Positions 12,801 through 22,139 of a stretch of DNA of 64,000 nt are shown in pieces. The notes beneath the pieces were generated by a model that made no database searches, was not told the DNA's origin, and saw nothing but the letters and a program-made list of their open reading frames with translations. The stretch is from NCBI GenBank assembly GCA_028015205.1, contig CM051517.1, positions 57,287,455-57,351,454 on the forward strand, read 5' to 3'. The stretch's first letter is position 1; every line of letters begins with the position of its first letter. The DNA comes from Mytilisepta virgata (taxonomy: Eukaryota; Mollusca; Bivalvia; Mytilida; Mytilidae). A program made the position numbers and the translations under genes.

Positions 12801-14156
12801 CAATATCCTCCACATGCATTAATATAGTGTTATTAAATGGGTATTTTCATATAAAGCCTGTATTATGTCCGAGTCAGTCGTATTGGGTCGAGGTCAACTG
12901 TATAGACCCTAGGCAACGCCGAGGGCCTATACAGCTGATCGAGACCAAATACAACTGTACCAGGTTTTATGCAGAAAAACCATATCTTATCATTAATACA
13001 GGATTAGACCTGTATTAATGACCAGTTCCGGTTTTGTATTAAATGGACAGTTTTACTGTATTTCAACACATTTGTTAATAAAGATATGTTCTGGGATATA
13101 TTTTCCAAAATTTATTGATATGTGATGAAGGTATGATGGTCTTTCCCCATTCAATATTTTTAGAAAAGATTAAAATTAGTTTTTGCCCTTTATGTATAAT
13201 ACAAGACACCTTCTGTCAGGAAAGATAACTCGTGCATATGGGAGACAACTCCAATATCCACAGGTAGGGAATAATTGAATGTCCTCAATACAATAAAGTC
13301 AACCATAAACAAATGCTGATTAAAATAGTCAGTGCATTCATCTATACCATAAGAACAAAATGTACATGTAGATTTTATGGTTTTCAACCAAAGGTAAATT
13401 TTCCAGAGCACTATTACAGTAATAAATCAGAAATCTATAATTACAAAGTTCGCCTCGTTCCCCCATTATGATGGTAGGTCGCTTGGTACAAGAGAACTTA
13501 ACTCGGATGAAAAAGTTAACCTACATTTGTAAGTCAATGAAGTGCAATAAGTATGTCAGAGTGACCTAAAATTGGTGGGAGGATGTGTTACTCCATGAGA
13601 TGAATCCTTCCACCAAGTAATATGCTTGTAGGTCCCTTGGTATCGGAGAACTGAACTTGGATGTAAAAGCTAACCTAAGTCAATGAAGCGCAATAAGTAG
13701 GTCAGACTGACCAAATTTTGGTGGGAGGCTGTGTTACTCCCCGAGATGCACCCTGACACTAATTAATATGATTGTAGGTCGCTTGTTATCGGAGAACTGA
13801 ACACCAAGTAATATGATTCGGATGTAATACTCATTATCTACAACTAACAGTGTATGAATATCTATGACTAAATACCATTAAAAGGTTTCAAAACCTACCG
13901 GTAGTTAATAGAAAATTGATGTTTTATCAAGCAGTTACCAATGTAGTATTAAATATATAAAAAATGTTTTATTATTGATTTTAAAACAGAGATTGAGAAA
14001 TAACACAATATATAAATACATGTAATGAATCATTGATTTCATTGAATATAATACTGACTGAACATTTAATTTTTGAAGTTCCCTTAGAGTTTCCCCTTTC
14101 TTAGCTTGGTCTGTTTTGGATCTCCATGCCAAAATATTTCTCTCTTTGTCTTCATT
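685..14156 (-). CDS. CCDC112: CCDC112 coiled-coil protein gene, at least 12 exons (3' and 5' ends missing)
   Basis: Minus-strand host gene. Exons in transcript order: about 14,065-14,156; 12,317-12,438; 11,465-11,554; 10,480-10,555; 9,428-9,608; 8,418-8,504; 7,581-7,730; 6,950-7,090; 4,249-4,344; 3,230-3,379; 1,429-1,524; 685-803. From 12,438 to 685 every acceptor/donor pair is AG/GT and the phases join without a break. The product has an N-terminal helical region with HLYSRRSDFR, a VEKLKIIMEE segment, YEELMRDEKTTT, the globular-looking GGWDEYDHQTFLKFR block, EEWYKTYLSLNEKKKESIKK, then long charged coiled coils, and ends near VSRDPSRLLQPTAGWKERTK and GPLLHIPHR. These blocks match, in order, what I recall of vertebrate CCDC112, a centriolar-satellite protein linked to ciliogenesis. 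The first exon with the start codon was not found, and the phase from the 14.1-kb exon to the next is unresolved. Function is inferred from the family only. Confidence 0.78.
1429..1524 (-). CDS. CCDC112: CCDC112 exon, charged coiled coil
   Basis: Exactly 32 codons, phase 0/0, between TTAAACAG and GAG|GTACAT. It encodes a Lys/Glu-rich coil (QRLAIQKAKEEEKKEKEKR) leading into the conserved C-terminal block. Reading past the donor gives a stop after sixteen codons, so the donor is needed to reach the conserved C terminus. Confidence 0.75.
2680..3027. mobile_element. foldback MITE with a second MITE nested inside
   Basis: Outer arms: CTAATCGCTGAATT near 2,682 pairs with AATTCAGCGATTAG ending near 3,027, and CAGAAATAAACAACTTGTGA pairs with the segment 2,764-2,789. 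The inner element at 2,800-3,005 has perfect ends CTGTAAATTCAGAAATTATT and its complement and is flanked by TA at 2,798-2,799 and 3,006-3,007, as for Tc1/mariner-type MITEs. It lies in the CCDC112 intron between the exons at 1.5 and 3.2 kb. Confidence 0.75.
3230..3379 (-). CDS. CCDC112: CCDC112 exon, coiled coil
   Basis: Fifty codons, phase 0/0, acceptor TTTATTTCAG, donor AGG|GTTGGT. It encodes KYKVEEFKQQKKEDESLRKL and WEREQKEQQKMIAAKELVKF, matching the QQKKEQEEFLRLE region I recall for the vertebrate protein. Confidence 0.78.
3545..3800 (+). repeat. dispersed mussel repeat
   Basis: Begins AGAATAGAGAATGGAAACGG, contains GGGAATGTGTCAAAGAGACA and a CCCGCACCCGGAGGCGGG hairpin-like block, and ends in ACACAAGACTAACAAAG. 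Its head recurs inverted at 1-108. Non-coding; intronic in CCDC112. Confidence 0.6.
4249..4344 (-). CDS. CCDC112: CCDC112 exon, coiled coil
   Basis: Thirty-two codons, phase 0/0, acceptor ATACATTTAG, donor CAG|GTACAA. Encodes VQKELERAQAEERKLRAELE followed by KAKQKEEERKRQ, a continuous heptad-type coil. Confidence 0.76.
4838..5197 (-). mobile_element. tRNA-derived SINE (family A)
   Basis: On the minus strand a tRNA-like head has an A box in GTCTCGTGGTAGCGTG and a B box in GGGGGTTCGATCCCC, followed by a unique body and the tail CCACTGGACGTTAAACAATA. Other copies lie at 32,923-33,272 and, truncated, at 40,515-40,695. The tRNA-like part does not fold as a complete tRNA, so it is not a tRNA gene. 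Confidence 0.75.
5256..5417. repeat. foldback repeat, about 50-bp arms
   Basis: TAAAGTTCCAACATGAATCC and the following bases to 5,308 return as the near-perfect inverse at 5,367-5,417. The loop carries a diverged half copy (GTTATAGCCCTACATGAC). It is a MITE-like hairpin inside a CCDC112 intron. Confidence 0.7.
5518..6880 (+). repeat. 38-bp minisatellite, about 36 units
   Basis: Tandem unit CATGACCTACTCCCTCAACA then TAGATTTCATCATAATCC; successive CATGACC words are 38 bp apart (for example 5,518 and 5,556). Variants alternate CATCATAAT, CATCATTAT, AACATTAT, AACATAAT and CATCATAGT, and a multi-unit block with CTCCTTCAACA and ATGGATTTCAACATAGT occurs twice (about 5.7-6.05 and 6.25-6.6 kb), giving higher-order structure. 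Intronic in CCDC112. Confidence 0.92.
6950..7090 (-). CDS. CCDC112: CCDC112 exon, acidic/coiled coil
   Basis: Forty-seven codons, phase 0/0, acceptor GGTTTTTAG, donor AGG|GTATGT. Encodes an acidic stretch (DEELESEEVEEE) followed by RKQRKEEIIQAEKRERFKQL. The intron that follows holds the 38-bp minisatellite, 70 bp away. Confidence 0.76.
7581..7730 (-). CDS. CCDC112: CCDC112 exon, conserved EEWY block
   Basis: Starts after CATTTTAAG and encodes GKPIFLQHALIAIPTKTEEE then NDHEEWYKTYLSLNEKKKES, the best conserved part of the family. Two donors are possible, GTGGTT (exon end 7,584) or GTTTGT (exon end 7,581); both keep phase 0. Confidence 0.77.
7804..8214 (-). mobile_element. SINE-like element (family C)
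   Basis: Minus-strand tail GCCACTGGACGTTAAGCAAC plus ATCAATC repeats resembles the tail of SINE family A. The head, 8,072-8,212, is shared with 49,798-49,938 inside the Polinton (CTAGGCAGCTCT, GACCTGACAACCC, ACCCACTAT). Mollusc SINEs with a conserved tail are known; assignment to a named family is not attempted. Confidence 0.6.
8418..8504 (-). CDS. CCDC112: CCDC112 exon, GGWDEYDHQTF block
   Basis: Twenty-nine codons, phase 0/0, acceptor TGTATTTCAG, consensus donor AAT|GTAAGT. Encodes KFLEHTGGVRGGWDEYDHQT then FLKFRQRHN, a diagnostic block of the family. Confidence 0.82.
9038..9302 (-). mobile_element. tRNA-derived SINE (family B)
   Basis: Minus strand: a Leu/Ser-type head with A box in GGTGGCCAAGTGGTC and B box in GTTGTGAGTTCGAATC, body with AATAAAAACTGG, tail rich in AAACAAAC. 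Copies at 10,113-10,352 (+) and 18,845-19,118 (-). The internal insertion and body rule out a functional tRNA. Confidence 0.78.
9428..9608 (-). CDS. CCDC112: CCDC112 exon
   Basis: Starts in phase 2 (first G completes a CAG codon), 60 further codons, ends GAA|GTTAGT in phase 0. Encodes YEELMRDEKTTTQEIQALER and KFEAWGQ, followed by a low-complexity linker and LPQEVAQFE. The YEELIKEEKTT motif is what I recall in vertebrate CCDC112. Confidence 0.78.
10113..10352 (+). mobile_element. tRNA-derived SINE (family B)
   Basis: Plus-strand copy. The head carries AGTGGTCTAGGTAGTTCGTC and GAGGTTGTGAGTTCGAATCT, the body the GGATTGCC and GGCTTCCGCCACCAATAAAA words, the tail AACTAAACAAAC. It lies in the CCDC112 intron between the exons at 9.6 and 10.5 kb. 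Confidence 0.78.
10480..10555 (-). CDS. CCDC112: CCDC112 exon, VEKLKIIMEE block
   Basis: Acceptor ATTTTATAG. The exon starts with two bases that complete a Phe codon split from the exon at 11.5 kb and ends with CA of a Gln codon completed by the next exon. Encodes VEKLKIIMEEIEGTINAFKE. Both split codons resolve correctly, which supports the model. Confidence 0.8.
10967..11096. mobile_element. 130-bp MITE with TA target duplication
   Basis: Inverted ends CAGTCAAACCTGCTACA and TACACAGGTTTGACTG, flanked by TA at 10,965-10,966 and 11,097-11,098, as expected for a Tc1/mariner-mobilised MITE. No coding capacity. Confidence 0.85.
11465..11554 (-). CDS. CCDC112: CCDC112 exon
   Basis: Acceptor AATTTACAG, donor GAAT|GTATGT. 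Encodes MKLKQQLEKISHMVKRFHME then LRDIKPTPE. Split codons on both sides agree with the neighbouring exons. Confidence 0.77.
12317..12438 (-). CDS. CCDC112: CCDC112 exon, HLYSRRSDFR block
   Basis: Acceptor TTCTTGTAG, donor GAAA|GTAGGG. Encodes IAALEREKQTHLYSRRSDFR and GDFSQLEETDSKNNDE, close to the HLYSQRSDFR region I recall from vertebrates. It begins one base before a codon boundary, so the preceding exon must end in phase 2. Confidence 0.75.
12880..12952. repeat. 73-bp hairpin repeat
   Basis: GTATTGGGTCGAGGTCAACT pairs with AGCTGATCGAGACCAAATAC, and GTATAGACCCTAGGC pairs with GCCGAGGGCCTATAC. A MITE-like foldback; no coding role seen. Confidence 0.55.
13460..13830 (+). repeat. imperfect tandem repeat, about 150-160 bp, 2.3 copies
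   Basis: GTAGGTCGCTTGGTA recurs as GTAGGTCCCTTGGTA and GTAGGTCGCTTGTTA, each followed by GAGAACT, CAATGAAG(T/C)GCAATAAG and GGTGGGAGG. No gene. Confidence 0.7.
14065..14156 (-). CDS. CCDC112: probable CCDC112 exon, donor unresolved
   Basis: Acceptor TTATTTCCAG before 14,156. Encodes NEDKERNILAWRSKTDQAKK then GETLRELQKLNVQS, of the right character for the N-terminal coil. The obvious donors (AAT|GTTCAG or TCA|GTATTA) end in phase 0, whereas the next exon needs phase 2, so an exon between 12.4 and 14.0 kb may be missing from this model. Confidence 0.5.
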
Positions 14157-14348
14157 CTGGAAATAAAAACCATAAAATAAAAATCATATATCTTTATCCC
14201 ACACTTTTCAATGAAAAGAACATTTGTCACTGCACAAGGGTTGAAATTTTCTGGACGCTCTCACTAACCCTGGGCTTTTTAAAACTAGGCAAAATATCGT
14301 ACAATACAGATATTTACCAGCTCAAATTATCACTACTGCCAAGATAAA

Positions 14349-15077
14349 TTAGCCATTTCTATTCGATTCTGAAAGCGAATGTAATAAGCCAGACTTTAAT
14401 GACTTGACAACAGTATCATAACTATATCCCTTGTTGATAAGTCTGTTTAAAGGTTTGATCAGCTTTTCAGTTGAATGACGACATTTTTGTGCTTTGTATA
14501 GAATATTACCATAAAAGATGGGATGTGAAATACCTGAACATACAAGACATTTGCACGTTGATTTATATTTACAAATGAGGTCCTTGTACCAATAATAAAA
14601 TTTAGTAAAAGTTTTGACAAGTTTGTGATATCGAAATCCCTGGCATAATAATATTTCAGTAATACAGAGATTTCTTTCGTTTAAATCAAATATATTGTTA
14701 CATACACGAGCGAATCGAACAAGCTGAGATATATAAATGCTATACGATGGTGCCAAGGGAATGTCACCATCTAAAAACAGATAATTAACAATAGGAAATG
14801 AAAAATCATCTCTCTTATCATAAATTTTTGTATTAAGCTTCCCTTATAGATATATGTTATCAAGATCCAGGAAAGGGGAGTGTTCATTGTTAGTATTAGC
14901 TTTATTCAAACTAAGTTCAACAGGATATATCTCTTTAGAGTACATATTGAAGTTGTCATTATTGACAGCCAAAATATCATCCAAATATCTAAAAGTGTTA
15001 TTAAATTTTTGTATCAAATATTGTTTCGTTGGGTCTTTGCTGATTTTAGACATAAATTGTGATTCGTAAAAATACAT
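14349..15077 (-). pseudogene. decayed Penelope-like/reverse-transcriptase fragment
   Basis: Two broken minus-strand frames. The upstream piece carries the reverse-transcriptase box FRYLDDILAVNN followed by KEIYPVELSLNKAN and SPFLDLD; the downstream piece carries APSYSIYISQLVRFARVC and GFRYHKLVKTFTKFYY. The YLDD-containing order matches a reverse-transcriptase family common in bivalves that I place with Penelope-like elements (moderate confidence). Frame breaks and missing ends make it non-functional. Other pieces, probably from related copies, lie at 29,910-30,612 and 31,800-32,078. Confidence 0.65.
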
Positions 15078-15084
15078 AAACTTT

Positions 15085-15850
15085 ATAAAGGTCCTTCCAC
15101 AGATGCTTCATACTAAGTTACAGATTATTTGGCTTTGCAGTTTCAGAATTTTTTTTTTTAATTTTGACCAATCAGAAATAAGAATTCATCATGGTGGCTA
15201 TATTAGTTCTACGACTGGAACAAAATATGCAAAATTTATAAAAGTCCTTCCACAGATGCCTGTTACCAAGTTACAGTTCATTTGGCTTTGCAGTTGCAGA
15301 GGAGAAAATTTTTGAAATTTTGAACAATCAGAAATTATAATTCATCATGGTGGCCATATTTGCCATCCGACCAGGATTAAATATGCAAATTTTATAAAGG
15401 TCCATCCAAAGATGCTTCATACCAAGTTTCAGCTCATTTGGCTTAAGGGAGAAGATTTTTTGAATGTGTCCAATCAGAAATAAGAATTCATCATGGCAGC
15501 CATATTATTGGTCCGACTGGATAGAAATATGCAAATTTTATACAGGTTCTTCCACAGATGCTTCATACCAAGTTACAGTCCAGTTGGCTTTGCGGTTTCA
15601 GAGGAGATTTTTGAAATTTTGACCAATCAAAAATAAGAATTCGTCATTGCAGCCATTAGCCGTCCAAAGGGGACAAAATATGCATACATTATAAAGGTCC
15701 TTCCATAGATGCTTCATACCAAGTTTTAGTTCATTTGGCTAAGGGGTTTCAGATAGGGAAATCAAAATGTAAAAAGTTTACAGACGGATGACAGACAGAC
15801 CACAGACGCAAAGTGATGAAAAAAGCTCACATGGCCCTTTGGGCCAGGTG
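15085..15850 (+). repeat. about 150-bp tandem repeat, five copies, with 3' unit
   Basis: GTCCTTCCACAGATGC(T)TCA recurs near 15,090, 15,243, 15,400, 15,546 and 15,697, each followed by CCAAGTTACAGTTCATTTGG and TTTTGACCAATCAGAAATAA or variants. It ends in ACAGACGCAAAGTGATGAAA and GGCCCTTTGGGCCAGGTGAG, a 3' end I recognise from dispersed bivalve repeats. Confidence 0.8.
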
Positions 15851-17087
15851 AGGTAAAAACACTAGTTCCTGGTGATATGTTATTCCTATTTTCAACCCTT
15901 GCTGCCCGCAGCATTTTCTTATAATTGCAAATCTTCATGAATGGATTTCAGAATGTTGTTTCTGATTTTCGTATTCTTGCTTACTGTCTGTAAATTTGCA
16001 GTACTTTAGCATCTACTTGATTTTTCTGGGGTCCTAGAAAATGTTTTTGCAACATTCATAAACAGATAATTGTTCTTTGCATGCTTGTGCATCTTTCTTT
16101 CTTCTTTTTTTTTCAACCAATTTTTTCATGAATAGTGAAAATCCTGTGAAGTTATCTTTTTCAGTTAAAAAGTTGGCAGTTTGTTATGAAAGTCTTAAAA
16201 ATGGAAAATTAAGGGTTTTGGTTCAAATATTTCAAAACTGGTGTCAAATATCTTCAAAACTAAGTCATGAAGGTACGTTTTTTTCACATATATGAAAAGA
16301 ACACATAAAAATAGACCATAACAAAAAATCAGTAGAGGAACCTTACTGTATCATCGTCCCTTAATAGATTAGACAAGAAACAAGGACCAACGGGAGGCAT
16401 GCTATATAACCAATAATAATGTGGCAACTGGAAATCAAAGCACATGTTTATTTCATTAGACTCAAAGAATTGGCTAGGAAAAGGGAACAACATCACAATT
16501 AAACTAAATCATGTGACCAAAAAGTTTAATGTCAATGAACCTGCAAGACTAAGCCTTATGACTTCTGGTTGAAGTTCTCTGCAGATATTAACTAGCTTCT
16601 ATTTGAAAATAAATATTTTAATGACTAATTGTCATTAATACTTTACCAGAAATTTGAGAAACCATTATAAAAGCCAGAACTTGAGTTGAAGGGAATAAAG
16701 CTTTCGTTTGTGGTGCATGGAGATTGTTGGTGAATAAAATGTTCATATTCTGAGAGAAAAATGAATAAGGAATCAATTGATGTATGATTTATCTACTTAT
16801 AATTGGATATATTACGATTTCAAGTCTTAATACTGTCGGCAAAGTCTGGGTCGGCAATTTCCATGTTCTCTATACAGAGTGCGCTCTGACGTCCCACTGC
16901 CCCAGCATATCACAAAAAGGCCGTCAAACGTCAGAGCAATCTCAGACTAAAAGCTCCTGTGCTATTATTCACAATAAATTGTCAATTATCAAAAGATATA
17001 TTAGGAATCAGGGTTTCATCTTAACTTATTTTACAACATATAATTGTTAATTCAAACTGCTTATATACCCATAAGCAATAACCAATA
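15851..17087. other. no gene recognised
   Basis: AT-rich, short ORFs only, none with codon bias or family motif. The upstream CCDC112 exons may lie here, but I could not identify one. Confidence 0.4.
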
Positions 17088-17477
17088 CAAACGACTTAAA
17101 AGTAAAATATAGAACATACACATATTTTTCTACAACACTGGGGCTCGTATCATAGATGTTTTTGGGGCGGAAATATGTGCTCGTCGACTGGTATGCGTTC
17201 TACATCGTGTTATGTTTATGACGGATAAACACAATGTAGAACGCATACCAGTCGACTACAACACAGGGGCTCGTATCATAGATGTTTTTAGGGCGGAAAT
17301 ATTTGCCAGTCGACTGGTATGCGTTCTACTTCCTGTTAGGTTTATGACGGATAAACACAATGTAGAACGCATACCAGTCGACGAGCACATATTTCCGCCC
17401 CAAAAACATCTATGATACGAGCCCCAGTGTTGTAGAAAAATATGTGTATGTTCTATATTTTACTTTTAAGTCGTTTG
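17088..17477. mobile_element. 390-bp palindromic foldback element
   Basis: The left arm from CAAACGACTTAAAAGTAAAA through GGGGCTCGTATCATAGATGT and GGTATGCGTTCTACAT returns inverted at the right end, finishing at GTCGTTTG. The middle contains a second, diverged direct copy of the arm (GGGGCTCGTATCATAGATGT near 17,267). Another arm fragment follows at 17,480-17,525. Confidence 0.85.
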
Positions 17478-18844
17478 TAAGTCGACTCGCAAATATTTCC
17501 CCCTCAAAAACATCTATGATAGGAGCCCCTGACCCTGTGACTGTGTTCTACAACATACTTTTTAATATCTATATGTTTTGTTATTTCTACGGACTTAATT
17601 TTTTCAATGAAATGTTCTTTCATATCTCGGTATCCTCATCTTGAGATTAACACGGAAATTTGGTACTTTGCATTCAGCAGATCATCCTGCTAATCAAAGT
17701 ACCAGGGTAAGTACCTGTTTTTCAGCCATTTGTAAACAAAATTTGGACGAGATAAAAATACAAATTTCTTGCAGAAACGAATTCTTCTTATTATTTTTTT
17801 ACTCTAACTAAACGAAATAAATGTTGATAAAATTTAATTGGGTTTAAAACATATTATTATTCAAAACGATAATAACGTCCGAACGTCAATTATTTTGAAA
17901 TTATTATTAAAAATCGTTTCTTAAACAAACCAAGAAAAACGAATCATGTAGGTAAAGGAAAGATAACATTCTGAAAAAACTGATGTCCTTTATTTTTCCA
18001 CTTTTTTTATACATTGTAAATTTTATACATTGTACACTGTATATACCTTTTATCATGTTCATAAAGATGAAGCAAGACATTAAGGTAAAGTTCTCCAAAA
18101 TATAATAATGATATTATGATATTACTTGCTATACCATGTATACGTATGTGCTCATTTTAACACCGCAAATGCTTTTACTGTATGTAAATATAATTATGTC
18201 TTTTTGTGTAATTTATTGTACATGTGTGTATATAGTCGACTTTAAAAGCTCCCAATAGCTTATGTTTGTAATTGTTCATATCGACTCTCAATAAAACTTT
18301 TTGACTTTTGACTTTGATAATGGAAACGAAATATACTTCTTCTGACATGAAAAATAACGTTCAATAATAAAGGTAAATGCTATCCCTTTTTCAAATGAAA
18401 TGCCTCTTGGTTACTCAAATGAATTTTAAACCTTTATTGTGTTTTTTCTAAAAAAGAAAAAAAAAAAAAAAAAAAACACGCATACATAAAACAAGAATAG
18501 AGAACACTGAATTTATAATTATCAAACCCACACTTTTCTTTCTTGTTCACCAGTTATAAATAAGAATTATGGTTAAATTGACAGATTAATATCTAAAAAA
18601 AAAAAATAGTCATATAAATATGATATGCTAAGTAATTTAAAAAATTCGAGAATTTGATTCAAAGAAATCGTTCAGGTGTGAAGTGTACGTATTTAATAGA
18701 TTTTATAAAACAATGATTGTTGAAAAATCTGTTCTGAACAAACATTAGGTATGAAGGAACTTAAAAAATAGTTGAGGGCGGATTTTACAGCTATACTCGC
18801 ACATTAAGTAATTACAATTGAACAAGCACACAAACGAAGGAAGT
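17478..18844. other. no gene; LINE-type 3' tail and poly-A run
   Basis: At 18,230-18,316 GTCGACTTTAAAAGCTCCC leads to CAATAAAACTTTTTGACTTT and a TTTGACT-repeat tail, looking like the 3' end of a LINE. A run of about 22 A lies near 18,455-18,477. Otherwise nothing recognised. Confidence 0.4.
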
Positions 18845-19118
18845 TTGTTTGTTTGTTTAGTTGGAGTTTTACGCCGTTTTCAGCACATTTGGCTATTTCG
18901 CGGCGGCCAGTTTTTATTGGTGGAGGAAGCCGGAGTACCCGGAGAGAACCTCCGACCTTCGGTAGGAAAATTGGCAATCCTTGTCAGTTAAGATCGGAGA
19001 TGAACACACCCTGCCACAGGTCACGGTGAGATTCGAACTCACAACCTCAGTGTTGACAGGCTAGTGATCATTAGTAGTCATGACGAACTACCTAGACCAC
19101 TCGGCCACCGAGGCCCCT
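18845..19118 (-). mobile_element. tRNA-derived SINE (family B)
   Basis: Minus-strand copy with head GGCCTCGGTGGCCGAGTGGT and B-box region GTTGTGAGTTCGAATCTCAC; tail of AAACAAAC repeats. The best preserved head of the three copies. Confidence 0.8.
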
Positions 19119-19284
19119 AACGAAGGAAGTAGTACTACATGGAGTCACATTCCTGGATTTTTGAAATAAAGCAGAATGGAGTTAAAATTGAACATTATCA
19201 TTTGTTATGCACGAGAGGGATAAGCTGGCATGGTTGTACGTGGTTATAAAATTGTTAAGCACGAGTAAACAAATTTGATGAGTC

Positions 19285-19445
19285 CCGTCATAGACATCCT
19301 CCTAAGTCAGGGTTTTGTAACCACGTTCGTTTCTACAAACGCTTGTAGGAACGAACGTCGATGCAAAACCCATATATCCTCCCAAGTCAGGGTTTTGTAC
19401 ATGTTGTATCCACGTTCGTTTCTACAAACGTTTGTAGAAATATTT
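19285..19445. repeat. two-unit palindromic repeat
   Basis: CTCC(T/C)AAGTCAGGGTTTTGTA occurs twice, each followed by CCACGTTCGTTTCTACAAAC, whose inverse (GTTTGTAG, GGAACGAACGT) follows directly, so each unit can fold back. No coding role. Confidence 0.6.
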
Positions 19446-19831
19446 TTATTTGGAATACCATGTGATCTTTGGTGATTTTGTTTAAAATTGTGAATACTCG
19501 TATAGACATAAGATCTGAAACTTGGATTGTGTTTTACATGTTTTAATACCGGAGGTTAGAATGGCGAGGATGTTCGATCGATAATCAGATAATAAGGCCT
19601 ATAACTTTCAAATAATATTTATTTATCTAAATTCGTTAAATAAATTGATTGTCAAGTTTCTAATGCAATTTGTAAAGTCTGATTTTGCTCTTTGAGTTTA
19701 AGTAAAAGTATGGGCGTTTTCGGAAACATCTTTGATGCCACTGCTAAGTGTAAATTGTCTACTTGGTCTTGAGCGACATTATCGAGCACAAAATAGAACT
19801 AGTGTGAAGCTATCATGCAATTTGATATTGA

Positions 19832-20555
19832 TCCCGCAATTCAAATATCCCGCAATTCGGTATCACGCAATTGCATTCGGAATTATGCTCGAAAATATTT
19901 TGGACAAGAAAACATTTTTGTTAGCTATTATTCTAACCTTTGTCTGAAATAAACTACTTAATTTATGCCAGGTCATATGACACTCCTAAGAATAAAGCAA
20001 ACTGTATCAATATATAATTCTTTCCTTTTTTGTTATCATTATTGTTATACTTTGCTCACATAAGCAGAAAAGTACCACAACGTGAAGAGGACATACGATA
20101 TAAGGATTAAAGAAGGGAATAATATTTTTGACCAACGAAAACAAAATTTATGGGAAATAACTGTGATTTAGTACGTATGAAGTTTTCCGTGTGGAAATAC
20201 AATTTCGTATGTTTGGAATTACAATTTCTACCTAGTAACATTCATAAATAAATATTGCTTTGGTGATTTTGATATTTTGGTTAAGAATTTGATATAAAAT
20301 TAACACTTAAAAAGACCCCATTAAGATGTTTAACCACCCCCCCCCCCCCCATCTCTTTTTTCCGAAAAGTTAGATGAGGCATCAAGAAAAGTTTAAAATT
20401 TCTGTTTGATAAAGTTTTTTGTCATTGTTTTCATCTGATATGCCAAGATTAGGGTAACAAAGATTTTTATTGTTTTTTTTAAATAATATTTTCGAGCATA
20501 AATCCGAACGCAATTGCGTGATATTAGAATTGCGGGATATCGAATTGCGTGATAC
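19832..20555. mobile_element. inverted-repeat element, about 70-bp arms
   Basis: Left arm ATCCCGCAATTC..GGTATCACGCAATTGC (19,832-19,901) is inverted at 20,483-20,555 (AACGCAATTGCGTGATATTA, GAATTGCGGGATATCG). The 580-bp interior has no ORF; it includes a C15 run near 20,337. A non-autonomous DNA element is likely. Confidence 0.65.
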
Positions 20556-21468
20556 ACATTAGTCAAAATAGACGAAAAATGTCAACCCGAATGCTGAAGG
20601 TGGTAGGTCTGCGTTTACCATAAAAGACCTTTACATGCGGGACTTTTGCGGGGGTTTAAAAAAATAACGAGATGTAGATAGAACGATTTGTCCGATAACT
20701 TTCTTAAAGATAACTTACTTGTTATTGTAAGTACTGGATGTACATTTGATTTATATTATATATGGTAATAATTATATTTCAAGTATTTACCTGATGCAAT
20801 GATAAATGACAACGTGTTACATTGCATAATTCAGAAAATTTATTCTCCTTGTTATTATCTCCCTTTACTATGGAATAGAAAAAAATAATAAATAATTGTT
20901 TGGGGTTATTTTATGTAAATAAGTGTATCTTAATTTAATATAGTAAAATGAGAAATAATACAAACTTACAGATGAAAAGGAAAAGTTGTATTTTAGGCGT
21001 ATGAATAATAATAGAAAAGTTTTGTAAAGTATAATACCATTTAATAGTTGATAAATGTGTATTTATTTATTTTCAACAGATCATCTGACGTCCAACTGAT
21101 ATTTCAAAACAACAATCAATTTCTAAATTTACTGCTACTGCAGGGGTGGCAAGTTCGAATTGCGTGAGTGTTAACAAGTGACGAGATCTTAGACCGTTGA
21201 AAATAATCAATCTACCGAAGACACTCATCAGTTGAAATAATATAAGTCATCCGCGTCACGTGCTCGTCCGACAAATGACATTGCAAATGAAATACATTTA
21301 TATTTAATTTAGTAGTAAACAATTGTGATTTCAGTTAAGAAGATTATTTCTGCAGCAAAAAACATTTATTTTGTTAAACGAATTATATCACGATAAGCCG
21401 AATTTTTAAAGTGCTCAGTAGCTCCGAATTTTTCAAGTGTTCCTTTTACATGGTTACATGTATGCCCC
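20556..21468. other. no gene recognised
   Basis: AT-rich intergenic or intronic sequence with no long ORF, splice-supported exon or RNA gene that I can see. Confidence 0.4.
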
Positions 21469-21550
21469 GGAAAGACTTCCTTTTGGCACCCTTGGCGCGT
21501 ATGTCGATGCTTATTCCGTCAACCAAGGAGTGCCAAAAGGAAGTCTTTCC
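21469..21550. repeat. hairpin with 27-bp near-perfect stem
   Basis: GGAAAGACTTCCTTTTGGCA at 21,469 pairs with TGCCAAAAGGAAGTCTTTCC ending at 21,550; the stem extends to CCTTGG/CCAAGG with one bulge. The loop is about 27 nt. Confidence 0.75.
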
Positions 21551-21743
21551 TTTTTTTCATTCAACAATATATTATTTATACTGCAACAGGTCTATTTGGG
21601 CAGTCAAAATGCGTTAACCGTATATTATATATACACATTGCATATAACGTACATTTAGGCCACACCTACTTGGCTTTATTGACGGGACTGAAATAAATAT
21701 TTTTGACAAAATTTAAATACTTAATTCTCTTGTCTCTTATTTT

Positions 21744-22125
21744 TTGTTGTTGAAAAAAAATAATTGCAGCGAATTGCAGATGGTAATTTTCAACAGAAAA
21801 AGAATTAAAGAATTAACTTATACAAGAATATTTATAAGTAAGCTTTATTTATCATGTTTATATAAATCAATAAAAAAAACACTGGACACAGAATTTTATT
21901 TAAACTCAAATGATATAAATGATAGACGAAATATTGCTAAATCAATAATAAATGATCATTGTCTGCAAATTAAAAAAGGAAGATATCTTAAAATTCCCAG
22001 AGAAAGTAGATTTTGTAAATTTTCAACCTTAATGTAGTTGAAGATGAGAGACATTTTTTACTAGAATGCCCAAAATATTCAAATTTACGAAAAGACTATA
22101 TATATAAAAGTCTAAAAAGTTACAA
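21744..22125 (+). pseudogene. LINE ORF2 C-terminal fragment
   Basis: The frame ends with KKGRYLKIPRESRFCKF, and after a frame break VEDERHFLLECPKYSNLRKD follows. This GRY..IPR..R.C..C..(V/I)EDE.HF...C order is the C-terminal zinc-knuckle region of many LINE reverse transcriptases. No RT core remains. Confidence 0.65.
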
Positions 22126-22139
22126 AACAACATCAAAAT

